From assembly GCF_000737245.1 (NCBI RefSeq), contig NZ_JPQU01000027.1, positions 38,114-102,113 of the forward strand: a DNA stretch of 64,000 nucleotides, given 5' to 3'. A program made the translations under genes and the position numbers. The DNA is from Pseudomonas syringae (GTDB lineage Bacteria > Pseudomonadota > Gammaproteobacteria > Pseudomonadales > Pseudomonadaceae). Within the stretch, counting starts at the first letter, position 1, and each line of letters begins with the position of its first letter. The notes under the pieces are model-generated. The model was not told where the DNA came from. It worked only from the letters and a program-made list of their open reading frames with translations, and made no database searches. Positions 55,703-64,000 of this stretch are shown one piece after another.

Positions 55703-55936
55703 TTAGTCATATTCACACACGTGCGGCATGATAGGCTCACTTGTGGCGTGTTCGAGCGGAAAAAGCATTTCCTGTAATATTTTGTAGCGTTCAGAATGGA
55801 GGCTTAACACCTTTGACCACTCAGAACTATCAAGTGAAACACCGCGGCACACAAGCTTCATCATTTCCACTGTTGCGCAGTCTAACGCTACTAAGGCATG
55901 ATGAAGGGTGTATCGAAACTCATCGTTTTTATTCAT
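55703..55936 (-). CDS. Small hypothetical protein
   Basis: 77 residues from the ATG at 55936, preferred because AAGGTGATC lies in front of it; a longer form starts at 55954. It is helical: MNKNDEFRYTLHHALVALDC, then ILQEMLFPLEHATSEP. No family is named. It lies in a run of minus-strand small genes, 36 bp upstream of the DUF6555-like gene, so the two may be co-transcribed. Confidence 0.5.
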   Translation of the reverse strand: MNKNDEFRYTLHHALVALDCATVEMMKLVCRGVSLDSSEWSKVLSLHSERYKILQEMLFPLEHATSEPIMPHVCEYD

Positions 55937-56427
55937 CAAGATCACCTTTGCCATGAATAGCTGAATTCATTAATGAGCTGCATTTGCAATGCTAGCGCAC
56001 GAACTGGATAGCTTTGTGGCTAATTAGCTTGTGTTTTCCTTCGAATAATAATTCCTCGCGATCAACAATTTACAGCCTAAATTTTTAAAGCTGAAGAGGC
56101 AAATAAAATCACCTAAAATAGTTTCAGTTGTCGTTTTATTCACTTTTTTTTCGTTTAGTGCGTTTTTTTTGGTACCGCGACCTGATGGGCTATTCGATCA
56201 TTATTCACGAATGCCTCCGTCTGAAAATTGCGCAACAGGAGAACCTTATGTCGAAAGCATTTGCAGAAAGATTTTCGTTTTTTCTGCTATCGTTTCGTTT
56301 TTCTATTTACTTTGGTCATTTGTATGTCGTAGAAATGGATGACCTCAAGCGGTAGGAAGGATTTGAACCAATAGCTTCGATCGGTTGTAAAAGTCGGTTT
56401 TATTAATCTTCTATTAATGGGCTTGCT
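55937..56427. other. AT-rich intergenic region before the second AraC gene
   Basis: 490 bp, strongly AT-rich. A 75-residue plus-strand frame (56128-56355) has a very aromatic, random-looking translation and is not listed as a gene. It likely holds the promoters of the small minus-strand genes and of the AraC gene. Confidence 0.5.
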
Positions 56428-57399
56428 GTGAATAATTTTTCAATATCTAAAGTGCATCTTAAAGATGAAGAATCATTATGGATGTATTATAATAATTGCG
56501 GGCTTTCACCAGCGCTGAGGCTCACCGATAGCTCTCCATTAGACTATAAGAAAATTACTTACAGCTTAGGCAGTATGTTTATATGCTCCACAGCAAGTAG
56601 TTCCGGCTGGGGTTTTGAAAAGCAGCAGCAAACTGATTCTTTTTTTGTGACATTTACTCATCGTGGCGAATCTATATGGGAGATGAATAAACAAGGCACA
56701 ATTCGTGCGAGTCAGCAGTTATGTGTTATTGATAGTTCGAGACTAGTCCAAGGGCAGTTTGCACGTGGCACGCATACGGATACCATCATGATCGACGCTA
56801 AGCTTCTGATGAAGGAGTTAGAGGTTGCGCATGGCATTTATTGCACGAATCGGTTGGAGTTTCAACCTATTCTAAATAATGATCGCAGAATCTGGCCTTT
56901 GCTTAATTCCATAATTGGATCTATCAAAAATGGAATGCACTGTCATCAGGTCTTACAATCTCCATTGGCATTGGGTTACATGAAGCAGGCATTGATATCA
57001 ACTTTGTTAGAGTATATTCCTCACAACTATAGTTCTACACAAAAACTCCACCCCGTACCGCTTGCACCTCGTCATCTAGTGCGAGCCATCGAATACATGC
57101 ATTCTCACGCCGGTGAAGATATTTCTATCAGTGAGGTGGCAATCTATGCTTGCACGAGTGTGAGAAATCTTCAGCTTTTATTCAAGGCCCACAAACAAGT
57201 ATCGCCGACTCAGTATCTTCGGATTATACGCTTAGCTGGCGCTCACGCGGATCTTCACGACGAAAGTGTTTGCAGCAGTTGGCAGCAAATCGCTATGCGA
57301 TGGGGATTCGGAGATATAGGGCTGTTTTCTCGATATTACAAAGATAGATACGGGGCAACACCTTTCCAGGCGCAGTATAAAGCAAAAGGTATGTCGTAG
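56428..57399 (+). CDS. AraC-family transcriptional regulator, paralogue of 49558-50538
   Basis: 323 residues with GTG start. The N-terminal sensor region has STASSSGWGFEKQQQTDSFF and the linker has LEYIPHNYSSTQ, both matching the paralogue. The DNA-binding domain begins AGEDISISEVAIYACTSVRN, then LQLLFKAHKQVSPTQYLRII, with the second HTH ending WGFGDIGLFSRYYKDRYGAT. The regulator is AT-rich. It lies upstream of two hypothetical genes on the same strand, possible targets. Confidence 0.88.
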   Translation: MNNFSISKVHLKDEESLWMYYNNCGLSPALRLTDSSPLDYKKITYSLGSMFICSTASSSGWGFEKQQQTDSFFVTFTHRGESIWEMNKQGTIRASQQLCVIDSSRLVQGQFARGTHTDTIMIDAKLLMKELEVAHGIYCTNRLEFQPILNNDRRIWPLLNSIIGSIKNGMHCHQVLQSPLALGYMKQALISTLLEYIPHNYSSTQKLHPVPLAPRHLVRAIEYMHSHAGEDISISEVAIYACTSVRNLQLLFKAHKQVSPTQYLRIIRLAGAHADLHDESVCSSWQQIAMRWGFGDIGLFSRYYKDRYGATPFQAQYKAKGMS

Positions 57400-57576
57400 G
57401 ACTTGATAGTCGGGCGTGGTTTAGAGATCGGGCGAGGCTTTACATGGCTTTTACGTTTAGATGCAGAAAAAAACGAAATTTATGCGAAGAAAGCGATGAA
57501 TATTTCGGGCGTATATACATCCATTGTTAGATATGGTGTAGCTTTGTCTTCTCAAGCCTAGAACTTACTAATCAGA

Positions 57577-58059
57577 ATGATTGAATCAGAGAATGACTTT
57601 CGGAAAGCGGTGGCTAACTACCTCAAAAGGGTAGATGGTTGCGTGGCGTTAGCTAACAATATTATCTTCGCTTACGAGGAGGTGCGGGTAAGTCTGCGCT
57701 TGTATCACATGAATATTGCCAGTTTTAAAATGGTTATAATGCGGATGCCAAATAATGTTCCTGAGAAGGCCGAGTTGTTGAACGAGCTATACTTTCTCGA
57801 GCAGTCAGCACTCGATCTTGATGTTACAGCTGACGAGGCCATGTTGTTGGCGCTGGGTGAGTTGAGCCTACGCTTTAAAGGCGCAAGGGAGGCTATTCAA
57901 GTCGTGCATGAGTTAATGCATGAAACCTTTGAGTGCTTCATGCCGGCGCTTATAGAAAGTCAACAAGATATCGATGAAGTTTATACGAGGTTGGTTGCGT
58001 GCTGTGCAATTGAAGAAGATGTGTTAGGTGCATTGGGTATAACTTTAAACCGATATTGA
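57577..58059 (+). CDS. Hypothetical helical protein
   Basis: 160 residues, MIESENDFRKAVANYLKRVD, almost entirely helical by composition and without signal peptide or membrane segment. No motif recognised. The next gene begins 42 bp later on the same strand, and the AraC regulator precedes it by 177 bp, so a regulator-plus-target set is possible. Confidence 0.55.
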   Translation: MIESENDFRKAVANYLKRVDGCVALANNIIFAYEEVRVSLRLYHMNIASFKMVIMRMPNNVPEKAELLNELYFLEQSALDLDVTADEAMLLALGELSLRFKGAREAIQVVHELMHETFECFMPALIESQQDIDEVYTRLVACCAIEEDVLGALGITLNRY

Positions 58060-58100
58060 TGCCAAAATTTTGTTTATTTTTAGGAGGCCGTAGGAAGCTG

Positions 58101-58523
58101 ATGGCTCAGTTACGATGCTTTTCCGATGGTGCAGTTGATAAGTCGACAGAGCTGGATGGATTACTTAACCGGTGCCGTGCACTTCACTTTTCAATAAGGA
58201 TGGTAGCTGGCTTGCTTTTACTTAAGCCCGCCATGCATTCGCCAGATGACGAATTATCACTGACAGGCTTTCGGTTACAGGCGCTAGATGATCAAGAATC
58301 TCATACGCTGGTTGAAAGGCTGGCGAGCTCGCTAAATCTGTTAACCTTCGAAATTATGGCGATTATTCCACAGGAACTCATACTCAGCTCGACTCAGATT
58401 CCCCTTCACATAGGAAGTTCTGGGTCTCCTTTCTTTGAACTAAGTTGGGCGTTGCATGAAAACATTTTAGCTATGGACGTCTTGTCGACATTTCGTGGTT
58501 CGCACTTCATGTTCTCGGAGTGA
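58101..58523 (+). CDS. Hypothetical protein
   Basis: 140 residues from ATG 58101, which follows AGGAAG; an alternative frame start overlapping the previous gene (58056) would give 155. MAQLRCFSDGAVDKSTELDG, then LLNRCRALHFSIRMVAGLLL. Slightly hydrophobic helices but no clear membrane segment. No family recognised. It is likely co-transcribed with 57577-58059. Confidence 0.5.
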   Translation: MAQLRCFSDGAVDKSTELDGLLNRCRALHFSIRMVAGLLLLKPAMHSPDDELSLTGFRLQALDDQESHTLVERLASSLNLLTFEIMAIIPQELILSSTQIPLHIGSSGSPFFELSWALHENILAMDVLSTFRGSHFMFSE

Positions 58524-59696
58524 GAAATTATTGCTTCTAGTTCATTTCGAAAACCCGTTGATATTTGGTTCTAGAAGGTCGCTGTTAGCGGTTCAGCCGC
58601 ATTTAACGTTTGAGGACGTCTGATATGATCATCGAGTGAATCTACAGCGTATACGATGGGTATGAGATGCTCGCTTTGGTCGGCCCACTACATCGTGGGC
58701 ATGGCGATCATCATCCCTCCCGCCAATGTGCTCTGTGTACGTTTTACCCCCAAGCCCACCAGCTAAATCGCCTCCATCACGCTCCTCACGAGCCTACTGG
58801 TACTCATACTCTGCAGGTCTCGTGCGTACTCCGAGTGCTGCTCACAGCAGCGGAATGTCGCTCCCCAACTAATTGGAGCCGACGCAAAAAATTATCGGGT
58901 CAAACGGCGTCCGCGTTCTGCTTGCTCTACATGGTAGCAGCCTTGAGCGTAATATCATTTCTACTACAAGTCCGTCCTTTAGGTTTCATCTCTTTTCAAG
59001 TTGATCGTCATGCTGATGAGGACGGCGACGGCTCTTCATTTAGTCATCCACTAGATGACTGCACTGTAACGTTCCTTCACCGCTGGTATTGTCGGCTACA
59101 ACGGACAATGTGCAGCCAGGCCTGAGCAGCGCGCGCGAGGTGCCTGAGGGCGATGCAGTTATCGATGCCCAAAGTTACCGTACTGGGTGAGCTACCACGG
59201 TAGTCGACGCCTTGGGCTTTGCCCCGGGTATTTTGGTACAGAGTCGTCACGGCGGTAAAGGCTCGATTTTCCATTCGGGGCTTGGGCATTCAACGTGGCT
59301 TTCTGATGCTCGGCATTAGCTTTGGATGGCGCTGCGCTAGGAAACTCCGACGACAGCGGTGATTTCCAATCAATAGAGCATCTGGCAGCGAAGTACATAG
59401 AGGTGTGGCGAGGCTCCAGCTTTCTGGAGTAAGGCTCCTATGACATTGGTCGCCGTCCTCTTGGAATTACATCGCGCCCTCCTTTGATTGTTTGTCACGC
59501 AAGGCGCGATGCCAGCGCGTTGTCAGCCAGTGCATAAAGTTTGCTTAACATCACTGTCAGTGGTGAATTGGGCTGACTTACCTTTTGGTTCGTCGAGGGG
59601 CGAAATTCGCTAACCCCAACTAGGCCGCGCTAACAGCTACTCAGGCCAATGAGCGGTTTTTTTTATGGTGTTTATTACTTCCCCAGTACTGCCGGT
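58524..59696. other. Long gene-poor stretch before the IS66 element
   Basis: About 1.17 kb. Frames of 70-150 residues exist on both strands (for instance 58667-59125 plus, 59077-59398 minus), but their translations are low in hydrophobic order and unlike any family I know. It may be decayed mobile DNA. The eight bases CTGCCGGT directly before 59697 would be one copy of the IS66 target duplication if the element is simple. Confidence 0.45.
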
Positions 59697-59713
59697 GTAT
59701 GCGTCCGGCCAAG
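59697..59713 (+). repeat. Left terminal inverted repeat of the IS66 element
   Basis: GTATGCGTCCGGCCAAG. IS66 elements typically begin GTAAGCG(T/G)CCGG; here the fourth base is T. It pairs with the inverted copy at 63984-64000 with two mismatches. Confidence 0.75.
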
Positions 59714-59750
59714 TCATCTACCCAACCCCTCGAAGCCAGGACATGGTGTG

Positions 59751-59766
59751 CACTTAAATTTAAGTG
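59751..59766. promoter_or_regulatory. 16-bp perfect palindrome upstream of IS66 tnpA
   Basis: CACTTAAATTTAAGTG is a perfect palindrome 33 bp before the tnpA start, inside the element's left end. Position suggests an operator or promoter element for the transposition genes. Confidence 0.5.
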
Positions 59767-59799
59767 GGCACCAGTTCCAGCCTTTTAAGCGGGTATTTC

Positions 59800-60132
59800 A
59801 TGCAGCCACAACGCCGTTCCTACTCCAAGTCCTTCAAGGCTCAGGTCATTCAAGAATGTGCCCAGCCTGGCGCTTCAATTGCCAGTGTCGCGTTGAGCCA
59901 TAGCCTCAACGCGAACCTCGTCCATAAGTGGATTCGGCTGCAATCGCAAAATAGTGTTGTCGTGCAACCTGCCTTTATTCCGATGACATTGCCGTCGTCG
60001 GCGTCACGACCGGATGTCACCCCAGCCATTATCTATCTCGAAATTCCACACCCGCGCGGCGCCGTCAAAGTGAATTGGCCGACCGAAAGTGCTGCTGCCT
60101 GCGTAAACTTTCTTCGAGACCTGCTGCGATGA
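59800..60132 (+). CDS. tnpA: IS66 accessory protein TnpA
   Basis: 110 residues from ATG 59800. The N-terminal SYSKSFKAQVIQECAQPGAS, then IASVALSHSLNANLVHKWIR, is the helix-turn-helix of IS66 TnpA (IS3 OrfA-like). The C-terminus ESAAACVNFLRDLLR is usual. It is needed for transposition together with TnpB and TnpC. The stop overlaps tnpB (ATGA). Confidence 0.92.
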   Translation: MQPQRRSYSKSFKAQVIQECAQPGASIASVALSHSLNANLVHKWIRLQSQNSVVVQPAFIPMTLPSSASRPDVTPAIIYLEIPHPRGAVKVNWPTESAAACVNFLRDLLR

Positions 60133-60464
60133 TCCGCATTGACTCCATTTGGCTTGCCACCGAGCCGATGGACATGCGCGCTGGCACCGAGACTGCGCTG
60201 GCCAGAGTGATCGCGGTGTTCGGTGCGGCGAAGCCGCACTGTGCTTATCTGTTCGCCAACCGCCGGGCCACTCGTATGAAAGTTCTGGTGCATGACGGCT
60301 TCGGTATCTGGCTGGCTGCTCGCCGATTGAACCAAGGTAAGTTCCACTGGCCAGGCATTCGCTATGGCTCTGAAATGGAGTTGGATACCGAGCAACTACA
60401 TGCCCTGGTATTGGGCCTGCCATGGCAGCGCACGGGCTCCGGCAGCGCGATCACACTGCTTTAA
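60129..60464 (+). CDS. tnpB: IS66 accessory protein TnpB (Orf2)
   Basis: 111 residues, MIRIDSIWLATEPMDMRAGT, then AYLFANRRATRMKVLVHDGF and GIWLAARRLNQGKFHWP, the IS66 Orf2 signature. ATG overlaps the tnpA stop, so translation is coupled. Full length for the family; its biochemical role in transposition is not settled. Confidence 0.94.
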   Translation: MIRIDSIWLATEPMDMRAGTETALARVIAVFGAAKPHCAYLFANRRATRMKVLVHDGFGIWLAARRLNQGKFHWPGIRYGSEMELDTEQLHALVLGLPWQRTGSGSAITLL

Positions 60465-60525
60465 CGGCTGCCATTAGCCTATCGCTCTATCGCCGCGAAT
60501 TGTCTGCTCTGGCAAAATCGGCACC

Positions 60526-62091
60526 ATGACTTTCCCCTATCTCGACCACCTGAATCCTGAACAACTGCGCGCGTTGGCGGCGCAGTTGATGCAGCGTGTT
60601 GAGACTCTCGACCATCAAGTCGACATTCTGGGTAAGACGGTTGACACGATGGGCCAGAAGATCAATCGTGACCAAACGGTGATCGAGAAGCTGACCCACG
60701 AGATCGCACAACTCAAGCGTTTGAAGTTTGCCAAGCGCAGCGAGCAGCTGAATCCGCAGCAGGCCAGCTTGCTCGATGACCTGATAGATACCGATATCGC
60801 GGCGATTGAAGCAGAGCTTCAAGCCTTGCAAGCCGATCCGTCGCCGACCGAGCAAAAGCGGAAGCCTAAGCGCACTGCGTTGCCGGCAGAGTTTCCACGC
60901 ACGTTGATCCATCACGAACCGGGCAATACTCACTGCCAATGCGGCTGCGCACTCAAGCGCATCGGTGAGGACGTCAGCGAGAAACTCGATTACACGCCCG
61001 GCGTATTCACCGTCGAGCGTCATGTTCGTGGCAAGTGGGTCTGCGATGACTGCGAAACGCTGATCCAGGCGCCGGTTCCGGCGCAGGTCGTCGACAAGGG
61101 CATCCCGACTGCTGGGCTACTTGCTCACGTCATAATCGCGAAGTTTGCTGACCATCTGCCGCTTTACCGCCAGGAGTCGATCTTTGGTCGAGCTGGCTTG
61201 GCGATTCCACGTTCAACGTTGGCTCAATGGGTTGGCGTTACTGGCGTGCAGTTGCAGCCTCTATTCGATGCGTTGCGCGACGTAGTGCTCGGCCAGGAGG
61301 TCGTCCACGCGGATGAAACACCGGTGCAGATGCTCGCGCCAGGCTCGAAGAAAACCCACCGTTCTTATGTCTGGGCCTACGCCACCAGCCAATTCTGCGA
61401 AACAGCAGCTGTCGTCTACGACTTCAGCCCCAGCCGCGCCGGTGAGCATGCTCGCAACTTCCTGCAAGACTGGAAGGGCAAGCTGGTGTGTGATGATTTT
61501 GGCGGTTACAAGGCCAGCTTCGAACTCGGTGTAACCGAGATCGGCTGCATGGCCCATGCCCGGCGTAAGTTCTTCGAATTGCATGCCACCAACAAGAGCA
61601 TGCTCGCCGAACAGGCGCTGCGCTACATCCAGTTGCTTTACGAAATCGAAAGTGAAGTGCGCAACTTGGGGCCGGATTTACGGCACCGAATACGGCAAGA
61701 AAAAGCCGTGCCAGTAATGGATATGCTGCATGCCTGGATGATCGCCCAGCGTGGTCTTGTGCCCGAAGGTTCGGCTATCAGCAAAGCACTGGATTACAGC
61801 CTGAAACGCTGGGCAGCGCTATCGCGCTACCTCGATGACGGGGCCGTTCCCATTGACAACAATTGGGCCGAGAATCAGATTCGGCCATGGGCTCTTGGAC
61901 GCAAGAACTGGCTCTTCGCAGGGTCGCTACGAAGCGGCAAACGGGCGGCGGCGATCATGAGTTTGATCCAGTCTGCGAGACTGAATGGTCATGATCCATA
62001 TGCCTATCTCAAAGATGTACTAACGCGGCTGCCGACGCAGCGGGCAAGTGAGATTGGTCAATTACTGCCGCATTATTGGAAGCCTGTTTGA
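60526..62091 (+). CDS. tnpC: IS66 transposase TnpC (DDE type)
   Basis: 521 residues. An N-terminal coiled coil (LMQRVETLDHQVDILGKTVD) is followed by the zinc finger HCQCGCALKRIGEDVSEKLD and CDDCETLIQAP, then the DDE core: VHADETPVQML (first Asp), LVCDDFGGYKASF (second Asp) and IDNNWAENQIRPWALGRKNW (Glu). The C-terminal IS66 tail HDPYAYLKDVLTRLPT is present. It is intact, so the element could be active. Confidence 0.96.
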   Translation: MTFPYLDHLNPEQLRALAAQLMQRVETLDHQVDILGKTVDTMGQKINRDQTVIEKLTHEIAQLKRLKFAKRSEQLNPQQASLLDDLIDTDIAAIEAELQALQADPSPTEQKRKPKRTALPAEFPRTLIHHEPGNTHCQCGCALKRIGEDVSEKLDYTPGVFTVERHVRGKWVCDDCETLIQAPVPAQVVDKGIPTAGLLAHVIIAKFADHLPLYRQESIFGRAGLAIPRSTLAQWVGVTGVQLQPLFDALRDVVLGQEVVHADETPVQMLAPGSKKTHRSYVWAYATSQFCETAAVVYDFSPSRAGEHARNFLQDWKGKLVCDDFGGYKASFELGVTEIGCMAHARRKFFELHATNKSMLAEQALRYIQLLYEIESEVRNLGPDLRHRIRQEKAVPVMDMLHAWMIAQRGLVPEGSAISKALDYSLKRWAALSRYLDDGAVPIDNNWAENQIRPWALGRKNWLFAGSLRSGKRAAAIMSLIQSARLNGHDPYAYLKDVLTRLPTQRASEIGQLLPHYWKPV

Positions 62092-62271
62092 GCGAACACT
62101 GCTGCATATGGGTTGCTAGATACAGCGCAGAGCCGACTCTCAGTTCAGGGTTCTTGGCTAGAACGGTCGACAGTCCCGGTTCAGTCAATCATGATTACCG
62201 TAGCTTTCGCCGTTTAGCGCTTCTATCCCTACTAACAGAGGACACGGCTACGCAAAGTCGTTAGCTCGCCA

Positions 62272-62784
62272 TCATACTTGCTTGGCCTCACGAGCGGCGC
62301 TCACCAACCCATCAAGCCAATCCTGGTGTCCATTGATCATTGGATTGGGCTTGGCCTTTGCTAGATCTTCAGCCGGTTTACCCTTCTGGGTCTCCTGGGT
62401 GAGGATGCGGACTCGGCCATGCGATAGATCTTCAATTAGCCATGCATGATGGACATCCAATCGAGTGTCGCCTTGGCCTGCCCACCCGTGCCATGCGATC
62501 CGCCCAGGAGTGGATGAGGTAGGAGGGATATATTCATTGCATTGTGCTTCGACGGGAAAACCAAATGTCTCGAAGTAAAAGCGCACTCCGTCCTGCAAAT
62601 CCAATTCGGTATGGTCGTGAAAAATGACGTTTGCCGAGTTGCTGTAATAGGTCGGCCACTTCGCTGCCTGGCTGAGCAGCGGCCAGATTTGCGCTGCGGT
62701 CAAGCCAACGACGATTACTTCATTAGACACAAAATTCTCGGTAAAGCCGGGCAGATAGCCTTGGGGCCAGAATATCTCGTTCAT
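62272..62784 (-). CDS. SRPBCC (START-like) family protein
   Basis: 170 residues from ATG 62784 (MNEIFWPQGYLPGFTENFVS), preceded by AGGTG; a TTG at 62847 would add 21 residues. The helix-grip fold pattern is seen in VGLTAAQIWPLLSQAAKWPT, GVRFYFETFGFPVEAQC and GRIAWHGWAGQGDTRL. Such proteins bind hydrophobic ligands or act as polyketide cyclases. It is divergent from a LysR gene (87 bp between starts), its likely regulator. Both appear to lie inside the IS66 ends. Confidence 0.8.
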   Translation of the reverse strand: MNEIFWPQGYLPGFTENFVSNEVIVVGLTAAQIWPLLSQAAKWPTYYSNSANVIFHDHTELDLQDGVRFYFETFGFPVEAQCNEYIPPTSSTPGRIAWHGWAGQGDTRLDVHHAWLIEDLSHGRVRILTQETQKGKPAEDLAKAKPNPMINGHQDWLDGLVSAAREAKQV

Positions 62785-62871
62785 GGGATTTGACACCTGA
62801 TGTAATGGATTGGCATCAGAATGAGTGGTAGCTTGAAATAATTCCAATCGTGATAAATTATTTACGACATC

Positions 62872-63777
62872 ATGAAATCTGATATCAGAAAGCTGGATCT
62901 CAATCTGCTCAAGGCACTGGATGCCTTACTCGATGAGCGCAGTGTGACCCGCGCGGCTGATCGCCTGGCGCTCACCCAACCGGCAGTGACCGGCATGCTG
63001 AACAGACTACGTGAAAGCTTTGATGACCCCCTCTTCGTGCGCGCCCAACGCGGTATCGTGCCGACGTTGCGTGCGGAACAGCTAGCGATGCCGGTCAAAC
63101 AACTTCTCGCCGATGTCGAAGGCATGCTTCAGCCCCAAGCCTTCGATCCTTTAACTGCCAACATGATCGTAAAGCTTGCCTCGACCGACTATGCGTTGCG
63201 AGCAATCGTAGTTCCTTTCCTAAGCGCGCTGAGGCAGCTAGCTCCGAACATTCGGGTTTCAGTTCTTCCGATTGATAACCAAGGACTCCAGCTTCAGCTG
63301 GATCGAGGTGATATCGACTTGGCTCTAGTTACCGTTGAGGCAGCTGCGTCTGGGCTACACGCCAAACTGTTGTTTGAGGAAAGCTATGTATGTGTAATGC
63401 GATCTGATCATCCGGATGCCACAAAAAAAAAGCTATCGTTGGATCGCTTTTGCGCATTGGATCACATCCTAGTTTCTCCATCGGGAGGGAGGTTTCAGGG
63501 TGTTACAGATGAAGCGTTGAGGAAGATTGGTAAATCACGACGGGTCACGGTATCGGTAACAAGCTTTCTGGTGTTGCCAGAAATTCTGAGGGTCAGCGAT
63601 CTGATAGCTGTAGTGCCCCGCCGACTGGCAGTACACGATGATGGGTTAACCGTACTGGAGCCGCCTGTTGAAATTCCAGGCTTCAGCAAAATGTTGGCCT
63701 GGCATGAACGAACGCACCATGACGCCGGCTATCGGTGGATCCGCACACTCATGATGAATATAGTAAAAGCTCTCTGA
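62872..63777 (+). CDS. LysR-family transcriptional regulator
   Basis: 301 residues. The HTH reads LDLNLLKALDALLDERSVTR, then AADRLALTQPAVTGMLNRLR and DPLFVRAQRGIVPT, typical of the NodD/NahR-like LysR branch. The co-inducer domain follows, with FCALDHILVSPSGG of that branch. It is divergent from the SRPBCC gene, the usual layout for control of the neighbour. It is probably a passenger of the IS66 element. Confidence 0.9.
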   Translation: MKSDIRKLDLNLLKALDALLDERSVTRAADRLALTQPAVTGMLNRLRESFDDPLFVRAQRGIVPTLRAEQLAMPVKQLLADVEGMLQPQAFDPLTANMIVKLASTDYALRAIVVPFLSALRQLAPNIRVSVLPIDNQGLQLQLDRGDIDLALVTVEAAASGLHAKLLFEESYVCVMRSDHPDATKKKLSLDRFCALDHILVSPSGGRFQGVTDEALRKIGKSRRVTVSVTSFLVLPEILRVSDLIAVVPRRLAVHDDGLTVLEPPVEIPGFSKMLAWHERTHHDAGYRWIRTLMMNIVKAL

Positions 63778-63983
63778 GTTCCATGGATAGGAATCGATTA
63801 TTCACCCTGTGTGACGTCTATCAAAATCAACAACAGCCACGTGCAGGCCAGGCTGTCGAATTCCCTAATTGTGCCCAAGCGAAATCGTGCTGCGACGATT
63901 CTGCCTACGCAGAGGCAAAGACTTTGCGCTGCGTGCCTATCGACGCGAGTTGATCATCGTCGTAGACCAACTCAGCCAAGTGC

Positions 63984-64000
63984 CTTCGCCGGACGCTTAC
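63984..64000 (-). repeat. Right terminal inverted repeat of an IS66 element (window edge)
   Basis: The last 17 bases, read on the minus strand, are GTAAGCGTCCGGCGAAG, the canonical IS66 end, matching the left end at 59697 in 15 of 17 positions. What follows is outside the window. Confidence 0.7.

Larger units (their letters stand above)
59697..64000 (+). mobile_element. IS66-family element, apparently with two passenger genes
   Basis: tnpA, tnpB and tnpC are in the standard IS66 order. The left end reads GTATGCGTCCGGCCAAG from 59697. The only matching right end I find is at the very end of the window, where the reverse complement reads GTAAGCGTCCGGCGAAG (15 of 17 bases identical). No such repeat lies just after tnpC (62091). 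The element would then be about 4.3 kb and carry an SRPBCC gene and a LysR gene as passengers. Because the right end coincides with the window edge, it could instead be the edge of another IS66 copy; the target duplication cannot be checked. Confidence 0.6.

Noticed and set aside
55050..58523. Possible toxin-antitoxin pairs among the small genes at 55-58.5 kb
   Set aside because: No RelE, HicA, VapC, HTH-antitoxin or similar signature; the genes are listed as hypothetical instead.
58667..59125. 152-codon plus-strand frame
   Set aside because: His/Ser/Thr/Cys-rich translation with no structure-like pattern and no ribosome site.
1..64000. CRISPR arrays, rRNA genes or integrases
   Set aside because: I saw no regularly spaced repeats, no rRNA segments and no tyrosine or serine recombinase translation anywhere in the window.

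Overview
The window looks like a Pseudomonas chromosome. Supporting signs are many cyclic-di-GMP and chemotaxis genes, a rulAB-type umuDC locus, small Pseudomonas-type proteins (a DUF6555-like ORF and a zinc-ribbon ORF) and moderately high GC broken by AT-rich blocks. A zeaxanthin-glucoside gene cluster fits a yellow-pigmented, plant- or phyllosphere-associated Pseudomonas, but the species cannot be fixed from the sequence. All family assignments come from reading translations; no database search was run. Layout: 1-4.8 kb holds a sugar-acid type catabolic locus (MFS permease, 2-hydroxyacid dehydrogenase, divergent LysR) and a REC-PAS-GGDEF protein. 4.9-7.2 kb is a light-response style operon on the minus strand (DCC-family protein, iron-sulfur cryptochrome/photolyase, and a 43-residue DUF2256 protein), with a TGTACA-N12-TGTATA site at its head. 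7.3-9.1 kb holds arsH and a frameshifted arsO. 9.2-17.8 kb holds a CHASE4-GGDEF-EAL protein, a YeeE/YedE pair (second member frameshifted), an HhH protein, DUF72, a second DCC protein, a small lipoprotein, an APC permease and a secreted protein. 17.8-25.3 kb is the carotenoid cluster: crtE divergent from idi(fni)-crtX-crtY-crtI-crtB, with crtZ convergent and overlapping crtB. 25.8-44.2 kb is an accessory, defence-island-like region. It contains a PLD-type protein with a split partner; a GHKL ATPase with a tandem phosphoribosyltransferase-like protein; a stand-alone proteasome-like Ntn hydrolase; a membrane protein with an HNH protein; a Gabija-like OLD nuclease with a UvrD-like helicase; and an LA2681-type HEPN protein next to the remnant of a helicase-nuclease. 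The region ends beside a truncated HAD gene (44.7 kb). 44.9-47.4 kb is an SOS locus: an SRAP (YedK/HMCES) gene and umuDC share a perfect LexA box. 47.6-58.5 kb is lower in GC and holds chemoreceptors (one a decayed fragment, one complete, one soluble PAS-PAS type), an orphan response regulator, two paralogous AraC regulators and small orphan genes. 59.7-64.0 kb is an IS66-type element (tnpA-tnpB-tnpC) whose matching inverted repeats appear to lie at 59697 and at the very end of the window, so that an SRPBCC gene and a LysR gene ride inside it. How the parts work together: the cryptochrome operon and carotenoids are both light/photo-oxidation functions; the SOS locus covers DNA damage; the 25.8-44.2 kb island gathers several nucleotide-, nucleic-acid- and protein-directed immune-like modules. 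The best candidates for something undescribed are the GHKL plus tandem PRTase-like operon and the TTG-started Ntn hydrolase. Several otherwise conserved genes carry single-base frameshifts, which may be true decay or assembly error.
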